Below, piece after piece: positions 1 to 7,380 of a DNA stretch of 51,618 nt. This DNA is from Flavobacteriaceae bacterium UBA4439 (GTDB lineage Bacteria; Bacteroidota; Bacteroidia; Flavobacteriales; Flavobacteriaceae). How positions within the stretch are numbered: the first letter of the stretch is position 1; each line of letters begins with the position of its first letter. The notes beneath the pieces were generated by a model. The model saw nothing but the letters and a program-made list of their open reading frames with translations, ran no database searches and had not been told where the DNA came from. The position numbers and the translations under genes are program-made. Location: assembly GCA_002390455.1 (NCBI GenBank), contig DGPN01000063.1, positions 1-51,618 on the forward strand. Direction: 5' to 3'.

Positions 1-636
1 TCTGCGAACAATCTACCCATAACAAGTAGTTCTGAAGATATTTTTGAGATTACAGGATCATTAGAAGCCGAAAATTCAAACTCAAAAAGTCTAACTGTAC
101 TGTTTGATGTTACATCATTAGGTGGAGGAAGTAGTACAATCTCAATTAATGGCGATATCGCTACAATTAACGGTGATTTGGGGTCTGTTACCTACAATCA
201 GATACTTGACTTAAATGCTAATAATCGTAATGTTCATACTATAGTTTTGGAAGACGTACCGGGCTCCGTGAATGATGAAGTAAATGTAGAAACCGGAAGG
301 CTTATCAGAGAGGCTGGTTATACAACAGAATTAAAAAGTGACAGTGAGGTTTTCTCAGGAGGAGTTGATTTGTTCTGCTCAGGAGTAAAAAGAATTATTG
401 CAGATGGAGCAACAATTGGTGTTCATTCTTGGTGTTGTGGATCAAATGGAGAGCAAGCCTCAGATATTCCTGAAAACGACAGTCAGCACAATATTCAAAT
501 CAACTACTTTAATGAAATGCTTGGAGAGCCAAATGGTAGAAATTTTTACTTTTTCACCATTAACGCAGCTTCTTTTAATGATATTTACTACATGACAAAT
601 TCAGAAATTGAACAATATCAATTGGCTACAGAATAG
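1..636 (+). CDS. Secreted ClpP/crotonase-fold serine hydrolase-like protein, 5' truncated
   Basis: The frame is open from the first base and ends at a TAA at 634-636, so the start lies outside the window and about 211 codons are visible. The first ~40 visible residues are rich in Ser, Asn and Glu, like a linker. The rest resembles the ClpP-like predicted periplasmic proteins (COG3904 type): a strand 'TIVLEDVPGS', a helix 'VETGRLIREAGYTTEL', a segment 'FSGGVDLFCSGVKRI' where the Ser before GG is the likely nucleophile, and 'GATIGVHSW' with a candidate catalytic His. In the ClpP fold, Ser and His of this kind form a peptidase or esterase centre. Cysteines next to both motifs (FCSG, WCCG) are unusual. 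The family call is from motif order only; substrate and localisation are unknown because the N terminus is missing. Confidence 0.55.
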   Translation, partial: SANNLPITSSSEDIFEITGSLEAENSNSKSLTVLFDVTSLGGGSSTISINGDIATINGDLGSVTYNQILDLNANNRNVHTIVLEDVPGSVNDEVNVETGRLIREAGYTTELKSDSEVFSGGVDLFCSGVKRIIADGATIGVHSWCCGSNGEQASDIPENDSQHNIQINYFNEMLGEPNGRNFYFFTINAASFNDIYYMTNSEIEQYQLATE

Positions 637-1141
637 TCACTCAAATAAACTATTGTAAATCTCTGCTTCGGTATTAATAAACAATTATCAACTCGATAAC
701 CAATAGGGATAAGCACAGTAGGATTGAAAATACATCATCTAAACGATTTTTAGATCAACATACCTATCGTAAGCCTTAAGTCCATTTAATCCTGTACTAG
801 ACTTAGAGGGGGGCAATGAGCTTTGGGTCGCAGTAGTATTTCTTATTGAAAAGGCAGTGATTTTATCAATAGACAAATCCTCTCTTTGGATGGAGGCATG
901 CTTGCGACCAATGACAAACCCTCAAACGAGTAATTATTTTCTTTCCTTTATAGTTTTACGCCCTCTTGCGCTCGGTAATCCTAACCGTTGTCGCTTTCTC
1001 AATAATTCAAAAACCCCACTCCAATAAACATTAATAAATATAGTAAGTATTCTGTCTAAGTCCCTATCCCCATTGACTTTAGTAAAAAAAACTCCTTTTG
1101 TTTTTGTGCGATAAACCACTACCTTTGATTGACTCAAATCA
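637..1141. other. Gene-poor stretch, no recognisable gene
   Basis: About 500 bases between the ClpP-like gene and the toxin-antitoxin segment. One plus-strand frame is open for roughly 80 codons (about 775-1026), and a 67-codon minus-strand frame covers 934-1137. Neither has a recognisable domain or a convincing start, and both are probably chance or badly decayed. A short imperfect inverted repeat (GGTCGCA near 826, TGCGACC near 902) is present. I see no RNA gene here. Confidence 0.4.
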
Positions 1142-1177
1142 TACTACTGCCATAAAAGACCTATGGACTCTTTTTTT
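1142..1177 (+). repeat. Direct repeat, left copy (flanks higBA)
   Basis: The 29 bases starting TACTACTGC and ending TATGGACTC, plus a run of T, recur at 2168-2202 with only two mismatches in the 29 bases before the T run. Weaker similarity continues for about 15 bases (both copies reach a TTGATTT). The copies are 1,026 bp apart and enclose the higBA pair. Confidence 0.7.
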
Positions 1178-1262
1178 ATTATTTGCGGATTGATTTCAAT
1201 AATTGTAACTCTAATATGGTTGAATTAAAATCCTGCGGGTTACACGTATAGCCACAATTACG

Positions 1263-1286
1263 GTGGATTAGAATACGTTAATCCAC
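1263..1286. repeat. Perfect inverted repeat (hairpin) upstream of higBA
   Basis: GTGGATTA at 1263-1270 is the exact reverse complement of TAATCCAC at 1279-1286, with an 8-base loop. No T tract follows, so a simple terminator is unlikely. It is followed 18 bases later by a second hairpin. Confidence 0.6.
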
Positions 1287-1304
1287 TCTAAATTGCTTAG
1301 TTAT

Positions 1305-1326
1305 GTGCCAAACCAAAAGTTGGCAC
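1305..1326. repeat. Second perfect inverted repeat upstream of higBA
   Basis: GTGCCAA at 1305-1311 pairs with TTGGCAC at 1320-1326 around an 8-base loop. A weak TTTA run follows. The two hairpins may be a folded recombination site or part of a conserved intergenic element; this is a guess. Confidence 0.5.
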
Positions 1327-1400
1327 TTTAATTCCGAAATTTTTCATAGACTATCCGACTAATAAACACTTGTAGAAAACATATTTTTTAATTACTTTTG

Positions 1401-1413
1401 ACGTTAGTAACGT
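1401..1413. promoter_or_regulatory. Palindromic operator candidate for HigA
   Basis: ACGTTA-G-TAACGT is a perfect 6+1+6 palindrome that ends 11 bases before the higB start codon. HigA-type antitoxins bind such short palindromes over their own promoter to autoregulate. The position fits; binding is inferred. Confidence 0.5.
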
Positions 1414-1424
1414 TACACAGGAGT

Positions 1425-1706
1425 ATGATTGTATCGTTTGGTTCAAAAGAAACCGAAAGGATTTGGAACGGGATCCGAGTTAAAAAAATTCCGTTTGAAA
1501 TTCAGAACCTTGGACGTCGAAAATTGAGAATGATGCACAACTCACAGGACGTTAACGATTTGCGAATTCCACCCTCTAACCGTCTTGAAAAACTGACAGG
1601 AAATTTAAATGAATTTTATAGCATAAGAATCAATAAGCAATGGCGAATAATTTTTCAATGGGACAAGGGAAACGCAAGAGAAGTTGAAATAATCGATTAT
1701 CATTAA
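1425..1706 (+). CDS. higB: HigB-family toxin (RelE/ParE-superfamily mRNA interferase)
   Basis: A 93-residue protein starting 'MIVSFGSKETERIWNG' and ending 'REVEIIDYH'. The pattern, with 'LRIPPSNRLEKL' in the middle and 'YSIRINKQWRIIFQW' near the C terminus, is that of HigB (plasmid-maintenance killer) proteins. These cleave mRNA on the ribosome and are neutralised by HigA. The Arg, Lys and His positions near the C terminus match the usual active-site region. I chose the ATG at 1425 because AGGAG lies directly upstream and the extra N-terminal residues from the TTG at 1398 would run through the palindromic operator. higA follows after 10 bases, giving the toxin-first order typical of higBA. 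The pair sits between direct repeats, which suggests acquisition. Confidence 0.88.
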   Translation: MIVSFGSKETERIWNGIRVKKIPFEIQNLGRRKLRMMHNSQDVNDLRIPPSNRLEKLTGNLNEFYSIRINKQWRIIFQWDKGNAREVEIIDYH

Positions 1707-1716
1707 ATAGACTGAT

Positions 1717-2019
1717 ATGGAAAAACTGAATAACATTCACCCCGGAGAAATTCTACTTTTCGAGTTTCTTAAGCCCTTGGGGATAAGTGCATATCGACTT
1801 TCAAAGGATTTAAAAATTCCACAGACAAGAATTTCAGAAATCGTAAAAGGAAAACGCAGAATAACAGCGGATACAGCCTTACGATTGAGTAAATATTTTG
1901 GGAATTCTACCAAATTCTGGCTTGGACTTCAAGACGATTTTGACATTGAAGAGGAAAAAGAATCTAAAAAGTCGGAACTAAACGAAATAAAACATTACGC
2001 AAGTAATAAGGTTGCCTAG
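1717..2019 (+). CDS. higA: HigA-family antitoxin (XRE helix-turn-helix)
   Basis: A 100-residue protein with the HigA signature 'IHPGEILLFEFLKPLGIS' followed by an XRE-type helix-turn-helix at about residues 24-60 ('AYRLSKDLKIPQTRISEIV', 'RRITADTALRLSKYFG') and 'STKFWLGLQ'. It is expected to bind HigB and to repress the shared promoter through its HTH; the palindrome at 1401-1413 is the obvious candidate site. The C-terminal tail (about residues 75-100) is Lys/Glu-rich and probably flexible. It follows higB by 10 bases in one operon. Confidence 0.9.
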   Translation: MEKLNNIHPGEILLFEFLKPLGISAYRLSKDLKIPQTRISEIVKGKRRITADTALRLSKYFGNSTKFWLGLQDDFDIEEEKESKKSELNEIKHYASNKVA

Positions 2020-2167
2020 GGATGGCTAAAAGTAATTGTTTGCCTGCCTGTGGGCTGAAGTTCCGGCCTATTTCTCAATATTAAAACCCCTCTCATCATT
2101 GTCCTAATAAAGAATACACTCTTTTGTAGATTAAATATAAATCAATGCTTTAGGGATACCCAATTCT

Positions 2168-2202
2168 TACTACTGCTATTAAAGACCTATGGACTCTTTT
2201 TT
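2168..2202 (+). repeat. Direct repeat, right copy (flanks higBA)
   Basis: This is the partner of 1142-1177 (27 of 29 bases identical before the T run, same orientation). It lies 148 bases after the higA stop and about 45 bases from the end of the minus-strand epimerase gene, so it marks the right edge of the toxin-antitoxin segment. Confidence 0.7.
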
Positions 2203-2247
2203 ATATTACTGCTGTTGATTTATGGGTGGATGATTCCACAGGTCTTC

Positions 2248-3384
2248 TTATTCAGCGACAGAAAACCGATAAATACTTTGGGTCTGATAGGTTTCCCCTG
2301 GTTGTAAAATGGTATTGGGAAAATTATCTTGGTTGGGGGAATCGGGATAATGCTGGGTTTCCAAAGCAAAAGAGCCACGGTAATCAAAGGGATTTCCATA
2401 TTTTCCAATATCACCGCCATCCATAAAATTACCGCCATAAAACTGGATACCAGGTTCTTCCGTATAAACATCCATTTGTCTCCCGCTTTTAGGATCGACC
2501 ACCCTTGCCGCCAAATCCAAATTGCCTTCAGCGACTTTGTTGAGCACAAAATTGTGGTCATAGCCCCCTCCATAACGGAGTTGGGTATCAGTAGCTTGTT
2601 GATTCAAATCTTGGCCAATGGTCTTGGCCCTTCTAAAGTCAAAAGGACTTCCCTCCACCGATCTTATTTCTCCCAAGGGAATCAGCCCCTCATCAACGGG
2701 GGTAAAGTGATCGGCATTGAGCATTAACAAATGATCGTTGATACTGCCCTTGGCCTGTCCCGCCAAATTAAAAAAAGCGTGGTTGGTCAGGTTGATGGGT
2801 GTGGCTTTGTCTGTGGTGGCTTTATAAGCTATAAGCAATTCGTTTTTGTCATTGATGGCATAAGTCACCTCAACACTCAGATTGCCGGGATACCCCATTT
2901 CTCCATCTTTGGATAGATAAGTCATTACAATCGAATTGTCATCGGCAGAGACCACCTCCCATACTTGATTGTGAAACCCTTCTGGTCCACCGTGGAGATG
3001 ATTTTCATTGTTGTTGATAGGCAGTTGATAGGAGGTACCGTCCAATTCAAAATTTCCTTTGGCAATGCGGTTGCCATATCTTCCAATGATACACCCGTGA
3101 AAGGGAGTTTTGGCTTTTTGATAATCCGCAATACTTTTAAAACCCAAGACCACATCGCCCATAATACCCTGTTTGTCGGGGCTAAGAAGGCTGACGATTC
3201 TAGCACCGTAATTGGTGATATAAACTTCGATCTGCTCGTTTTTAAGGAGGTACAAGTCGGTTTTTTTTCCACCTATTTCGGTCTGGAAATCACTGGTTTT
3301 TAGCACGAATTCTTGTTTTTTAGGTTGCTCGCAAAACACAAAACTGAGCAAAAGGATTACTAAAACTACTTTTTTTAGGATCAT
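2248..3384 (-). CDS. galM: Exported aldose 1-epimerase (galactose mutarotase)
   Basis: A 378-residue protein of the GalM family, which interconverts alpha and beta anomers of aldohexoses. Recognisable segments are 'YGARIVSLLSPDKQG', 'CIIGRYGNRIAKG', 'NHLHGGPEGFHNQVWEV' (catalytic His region), 'NLTNHAFFNLAG' (second His) and 'LETQHYPDSPNQ', whose Glu is the usual general base. Unlike cytoplasmic GalM it begins with a hydrophobic signal ending near Cys18 ('LLLSFVFCEQ'), so it is exported. The lipobox is poor because Phe precedes the Cys, so lipidation is uncertain. It is 9 bases downstream of the GH2 gene on the same strand. A periplasmic mutarotase next to a beta-galactosidase-type enzyme makes sense, since GH2 enzymes release beta-sugars. 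Confidence 0.92.
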   Translation of the reverse strand: MILKKVVLVILLLSFVFCEQPKKQEFVLKTSDFQTEIGGKKTDLYLLKNEQIEVYITNYGARIVSLLSPDKQGIMGDVVLGFKSIADYQKAKTPFHGCIIGRYGNRIAKGNFELDGTSYQLPINNNENHLHGGPEGFHNQVWEVVSADDNSIVMTYLSKDGEMGYPGNLSVEVTYAINDKNELLIAYKATTDKATPINLTNHAFFNLAGQAKGSINDHLLMLNADHFTPVDEGLIPLGEIRSVEGSPFDFRRAKTIGQDLNQQATDTQLRYGGGYDHNFVLNKVAEGNLDLAARVVDPKSGRQMDVYTEEPGIQFYGGNFMDGGDIGKYGNPFDYRGSFALETQHYPDSPNQDNFPNTILQPGETYQTQSIYRFSVAE

Positions 3385-3393
3385 AATATTGGA

Positions 3394-5262
3394 TTATTCT
3401 TTATATAACTTACTGTGTAATTCATTAAGGGTTTCTATCGGTATTTTGATCACCTCCCGATCATAGGTTATCAGTCCGTTGATCTCGCCCTCCACATCGG
3501 TGGTCTGGGTATAAACCGCCGCAGATACTCCATTTTTTTGTTTCATATTTACAATTTGCTCGAATTTATAAATATAATTTTTAAGCAAGTCCTCAGCATT
3601 GTAATAGGTCTGATATCCCCAATTTCTCATTTCTGGATTCCAAAGGTTTTCTTGGATGGGATAACCGATTCCGCCAAACTCTCCAATCACAGTGGCACGG
3701 TCAAGAGCAGTGGGAGGCACATTTAAATCGACTTGATAGGTATGAATGTCATAAATGTCACCACAGGGGCGTAGGGTCCAACCACTGGTGGGATTGACCA
3801 GTCGGTCAGGATCCAATTGTTTTACATAATCGCTAATCCTACAAGTGTCGTATTGTCCCCAACCTTCGTTAAAAGGCACCCACATCACGATACTGGGCGC
3901 ATTGAAATGTAGATCGACCATGCGGCGGAGTTCGAATTCAAATTGAGTGGCATCCTCTGAGCTTCTCTGGAGATCTGCTTCTTCTTTTTTTATTCTTTCC
4001 AAAGGATTGTAGATGCGATCCTTTCGCTTGTTTTTTTCCATTTCCTCGGCAGTTTTCAATGCCAATCTGTTGTAGGAAGGCATGTCTTGCCAAACCATAA
4101 TTCCCAGTTGGTCGCAATGATAGTACCAGCGATCGGGTTCGATTTTTACGTGCTTTCGGATCATATTAAAGCCCATAGCTTTGGTCATTTCAATGTCGTA
4201 GCGCATGGCTTCATCCGAAGGTGGGGTCAGAAGTCCATCGGGCCACCAACCTTGATCTAAAGGGCCATAATGAAAAAGCGGGGCATTGTTCAAAAAGAGA
4301 TATTTGACTCCCTTGTGATCCCCCAAACTGATTTTTCGCATGCCGAAATAACTTTCCACTCGGTCGATTACCATTCCAGAGGGATTGACCAAATGCATTT
4401 TCACATCGTACAAATGGGGGTGGTCGGGAGACCACAATTGGGCATTGTCAATTTTTAATTCTACAGGAGTATTGGGTTGCGTTATTCCCGAAGTCACTTT
4501 TTTATCATCGAAAAAAACATCTATTGCAACTTGGTATCCGTCGATCAAAGTGACATTACTGATCGGGATAAGGCGTACTGTGCTGTTGTCAATATCGGTG
4601 GTTGTCTTGACTTGATTTATATAGGCTTCTGGCGAAACCGCTTCTAACCAAACCGTTTGCCATATTCCGCTAACGGGAGTATAGTAGATACCACTGGAAT
4701 TGATTTGTTGTTTTCCGCGGGGCTGAGAACTGAAGTTGGTAGCGTCCTCAACGGCCAAGACGATTTTTTGTTGTCCTTTGGATTTTAGATAGGGGGTAAT
4801 GTTAAATGAAAAGCGGTCAAAACCGCCCTTGTGTGTCCCTACCAAAATGTCGTTTACCCAAACAGCGCATTTGTAATCTACCGCTTCAAAATGAAGGATT
4901 ACATCTTTTTCCTTCCAGTTTTCCGAAAGCATAAAATTTCTTTTATACCACATTTTATCCTCGGGATGGATATTTTTCCCCACGCCCGACAAAGACGATT
5001 CAAAACTAAAGGGAACCAAAATTTTTCCCTGAAATCGTTTGGGTTGGATTTGATTGGTTTTTAAAATGGCGTAATCCCAAAGTCCGTTGAGGTTTTTCCA
5101 TTGGGCTCTTTCAAATTGGGGACGAGGATACTCTTGCCAAACGTTTTCAGGATTTACCTTTTTGGCCCATTGGCTCATGATTTTCCCTTCGACTGCTTTC
5201 CAATTTTGGGCTTGGACAAATGATGCAGACAATAGGATAAATAAAAACAATTTATTATTCAT
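3394..5262 (-). CDS. Glycoside hydrolase family 2 enzyme (beta-galactosidase/glucuronidase type), secreted
   Basis: A 622-residue protein with a Sec signal peptide ('MNNKLFLFILLSASFVQAQ'). Order of parts: jelly-roll sugar-binding domain (about 45-210, 'FERAQWKNLNGLWDYAI', 'WYKRNFML'), an immunoglobulin-like domain (about 215-310) and a TIM barrel (about 315-600). The barrel shows 'GFNMIRKHVKIEPDRWYYHCDQLG', 'MWVPFNEGWGQYD' with Glu466 as acid/base and 'TVIGEFGGIGYP' with Glu528 as likely nucleophile. GH2 enzymes are retaining exo-glycosidases; the exact sugar cannot be read from the sequence. At 622 residues it is shorter than LacZ and lacks C-terminal extra domains. It heads a two-gene operon with galM. 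Confidence 0.9.
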   Translation of the reverse strand: MNNKLFLFILLSASFVQAQNWKAVEGKIMSQWAKKVNPENVWQEYPRPQFERAQWKNLNGLWDYAILKTNQIQPKRFQGKILVPFSFESSLSGVGKNIHPEDKMWYKRNFMLSENWKEKDVILHFEAVDYKCAVWVNDILVGTHKGGFDRFSFNITPYLKSKGQQKIVLAVEDATNFSSQPRGKQQINSSGIYYTPVSGIWQTVWLEAVSPEAYINQVKTTTDIDNSTVRLIPISNVTLIDGYQVAIDVFFDDKKVTSGITQPNTPVELKIDNAQLWSPDHPHLYDVKMHLVNPSGMVIDRVESYFGMRKISLGDHKGVKYLFLNNAPLFHYGPLDQGWWPDGLLTPPSDEAMRYDIEMTKAMGFNMIRKHVKIEPDRWYYHCDQLGIMVWQDMPSYNRLALKTAEEMEKNKRKDRIYNPLERIKKEEADLQRSSEDATQFEFELRRMVDLHFNAPSIVMWVPFNEGWGQYDTCRISDYVKQLDPDRLVNPTSGWTLRPCGDIYDIHTYQVDLNVPPTALDRATVIGEFGGIGYPIQENLWNPEMRNWGYQTYYNAEDLLKNYIYKFEQIVNMKQKNGVSAAVYTQTTDVEGEINGLITYDREVIKIPIETLNELHSKLYKE

Positions 5263-5391
5263 AATAAGATTTTTTTATCATTGGTAAGATATAAAATATG
5301 TTTTAATTTTAATTTTGTGATGCTTACGATCTCAAATCATTTATCAATCTTTTTTTAAAAATTTCTATATTGTAGTAATTAAGAAAATCCC

Positions 5392-6384
5392 TTGGAAATA
5401 TTTGAACCTTTTTGGAATGAAATTGTCATTTTTTTTGGCATTAGAAATTTTTTCCAAATCCTCAACAGCGGTGACTTCGCATCTTTTTTAACCTATGATG
5501 GTATAGTGGCCATCATTCAGCCCATTCTGCCCCTGCTTTTGGTCTTGGAACTTGTAATGGGGATGGTTCATAAAAACCCGCAAACCAAAGTTTATCAGAC
5601 CATCTTTTTGATCTATGTATTCAATCGTTTTTTAGGTCGATTTATCGCTATTGCTATGACCACCATTAGTATAGGATTATTTCAAAAATATGCTCCTTTT
5701 CAAACCACTATGACTTGGTATTGGTTCATCTATGCATATATCGTGTGGGAATTCGCCCATTTTATTTACCACTATTTGGGTCATAAGGTGCGACTGTTTT
5801 GGTGTTTACACGCCACTCATCATACCCCCGAGCAAATGAATTTGAGTGTGGCCCATGCCCATTTCTTTTTGGAAGCCCCTTACGCCGATGTCATTCGGAC
5901 AACGGTTTGTATTCTCTTGGGCGTTCACCCCGCCCTTTTGTTTGTCATCATGTTTGTGGACGGTACTTATGGTACATTCATTCATGTCGGAGAAAATCTG
6001 ATGAAGAACACAAGGATGGGTTTTCTCAACAAATTCATTTTGACTCCCTCCCATCACAGGGTTCACCATGCTCGAAATCCACTGTATATTGATACCAATT
6101 ATTGCAATCTACTCAACATTTGGGATAGAATATTTAAAACTTATCAAGAGGAGCAGAAAGACATAGATATTGAGTACGGCATTACACGAAAAATCAATAC
6201 GGGCAATTTTATCGATGTCTATTTTGGAGAGTTTATCGCGCTCTTCAAAGATGTTGTCAAGGCTCCTGGTCTTTACAATAAATTGGCTTATATTTTTTTC
6301 CCTCCGGGTTGGGATCATACAGGAAATCACAGGACGGCCAAAATGATTCGCGATGAATACATTGATCAAATTCAAAAACATTAA
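5392..6384 (+). CDS. Sterol desaturase / fatty acid hydroxylase family membrane protein
   Basis: A 330-residue integral membrane protein with at least four hydrophobic spans in the first ~200 residues and the His clusters of the non-heme di-iron membrane oxygenases: 'HFIYHYLGH', 'LHATHH' and, after the last span, 'SHHRVHH'. The family hydroxylates or desaturates lipids, sterols or carotenoids using O2. The start is taken as TTG at 5392: the frame is closed by a TAA 12 bases upstream, and the next Met is around residue 60, after conserved hydrophobic sequence. It is the first gene of the long plus-strand operon. Its substrate and its role beside glycan genes are unknown. Confidence 0.85.
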   Translation: MEIFEPFWNEIVIFFGIRNFFQILNSGDFASFLTYDGIVAIIQPILPLLLVLELVMGMVHKNPQTKVYQTIFLIYVFNRFLGRFIAIAMTTISIGLFQKYAPFQTTMTWYWFIYAYIVWEFAHFIYHYLGHKVRLFWCLHATHHTPEQMNLSVAHAHFFLEAPYADVIRTTVCILLGVHPALLFVIMFVDGTYGTFIHVGENLMKNTRMGFLNKFILTPSHHRVHHARNPLYIDTNYCNLLNIWDRIFKTYQEEQKDIDIEYGITRKINTGNFIDVYFGEFIALFKDVVKAPGLYNKLAYIFFPPGWDHTGNHRTAKMIRDEYIDQIQKH

Positions 6385-6410
6385 CCATCAAACCATTAAA
6401 TTACAGAATA

Positions 6411-7106
6411 ATGAATAAGATAATTTATCTCTTAGTTTTTATAACCACTCTAATATCCGCTCAAAATAATGATGCTGAAATTTTTAACGGCTCCAACCTT
6501 GATGGTTGGGTGAATTATGTTGGAGGGAAATTCTACGTTGAAGACGAATGTATTGTAGCAGAGTCCATAATGGGTATACCCAATACCTTTTTACATACCG
6601 AAAGAAAATATCAAAACTTTGAATTGGAGTTTGATGTCAAACTGGATACTGTTTTGAACTCAGGTGTTCAGATTCGAAGCAATATCTACGAAAAGGATAC
6701 CCAAACCATTCGATGGGGCGGACGCTTTGATGAAAATGGAGAGAAGATGATAATTCACAAAAAAAGACTTGTTGGAAGATTTTGGGGCTATCAAATTGAA
6801 ATCGATCCTACTTCCAGAGCATGGAGTGGAGCCATATACGAAGAGGCGGGGAGAGGGTTCCTACACACACCGGGGATCAACGAAGAGGTTAAATTGGCTT
6901 TTAAACCTTTGGAGTGGAATCACTTTAAGGTTAGGGTCAAAGACAACCACATCCAGTCCTGGGTCAATGGTGTAATGGTAGGTAACGTCTATGACGATCT
7001 GACCGATAATGGATACATTGCTTTGCAGCTTCATGGAATTGGGAAGAATAAGCTTAAAGCCAACAAAAAAATTCGCTGGAAGAACCTAAGCCTAAAAGCG
7101 CTTTAA
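6411..7106 (+). CDS. DUF1080 (3-keto-disaccharide hydrolase family) protein, secreted
   Basis: A 231-residue protein: signal peptide ('MNKIIYLLVFITTLISAQ') followed by one DUF1080/PF06439 domain with the concanavalin-like jelly-roll pattern. Typical pieces are 'AEIFNGSNLDGWVNY', 'YQNFELEFDVKL', 'LNSGVQIRSN', 'WGYQIEIDPTSRAWSGAIYE' and 'WNHFKVRVKDNHIQSWVNG'. The family is annotated as 3-keto-disaccharide hydrolase on the basis of characterised members; others may only bind glycans. It lies 26 bases after the sterol desaturase gene and shares its TAA with the next ATG (TAATG at 7104-7108), so it is translationally coupled to the Kazal protein. A second DUF1080 gene lies in the same operon at 14468. 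Confidence 0.85.
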   Translation: MNKIIYLLVFITTLISAQNNDAEIFNGSNLDGWVNYVGGKFYVEDECIVAESIMGIPNTFLHTERKYQNFELEFDVKLDTVLNSGVQIRSNIYEKDTQTIRWGGRFDENGEKMIIHKKRLVGRFWGYQIEIDPTSRAWSGAIYEEAGRGFLHTPGINEEVKLAFKPLEWNHFKVRVKDNHIQSWVNGVMVGNVYDDLTDNGYIALQLHGIGKNKLKANKKIRWKNLSLKAL

Positions 7107-7339
7107 TGATTTTAAGAAGCCAACTGTTTATCAGTTTGAGCCTAATACTGCTTTGTTTTGTTTCGAGCTGTGAGAAAAATAATAGATCAGACCAATGTTT
7201 GGGATCTGTCAAGAAAATCCCTTGTACCAAAGAATATAAACCCGTTTGTGGTTGTGACGGAATCACTTATGGAAATGATTGTATGGCCGAAGCCTCTGGT
7301 GTAAAATCATGGACTGAAGGAAGTTGTGAGGAAGAGTAA
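7106..7339 (+). CDS. Small Kazal-type serine protease inhibitor lipoprotein
   Basis: A 77-residue protein with a lipoprotein signal (VSSC, lipidated Cys22) and one Kazal domain at about residues 31-74: six cysteines at 31, 40, 48, 50, 59 and 74 and the hallmark 'PVCGCDGITYGNDC'. Kazal domains block serine proteases by inserting an exposed loop; the residue after the second Cys of the domain sets specificity (here around Thr41-Lys42). It overlaps the upstream DUF1080 stop by one base and precedes the PSD1 gene by 41 bases. A surface or periplasmic role protecting the neighbouring exported enzymes is a reasonable inference. Domain call is firm, target unknown. Confidence 0.88.
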   Translation: MILRSQLFISLSLILLCFVSSCEKNNRSDQCLGSVKKIPCTKEYKPVCGCDGITYGNDCMAEASGVKSWTEGSCEEE

Positions 7340-7380
7340 ATTTTTAATTAAATTTATGATGGAATTTCATAAATCTTAAA

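Noticed and set aside
934..1137. 67-codon minus-strand frame rich in Arg/Lys
   Set aside because: No recognisable family, no supporting neighbour or start signal, and it runs up to the edge of the direct repeat; treated as chance or decayed sequence.
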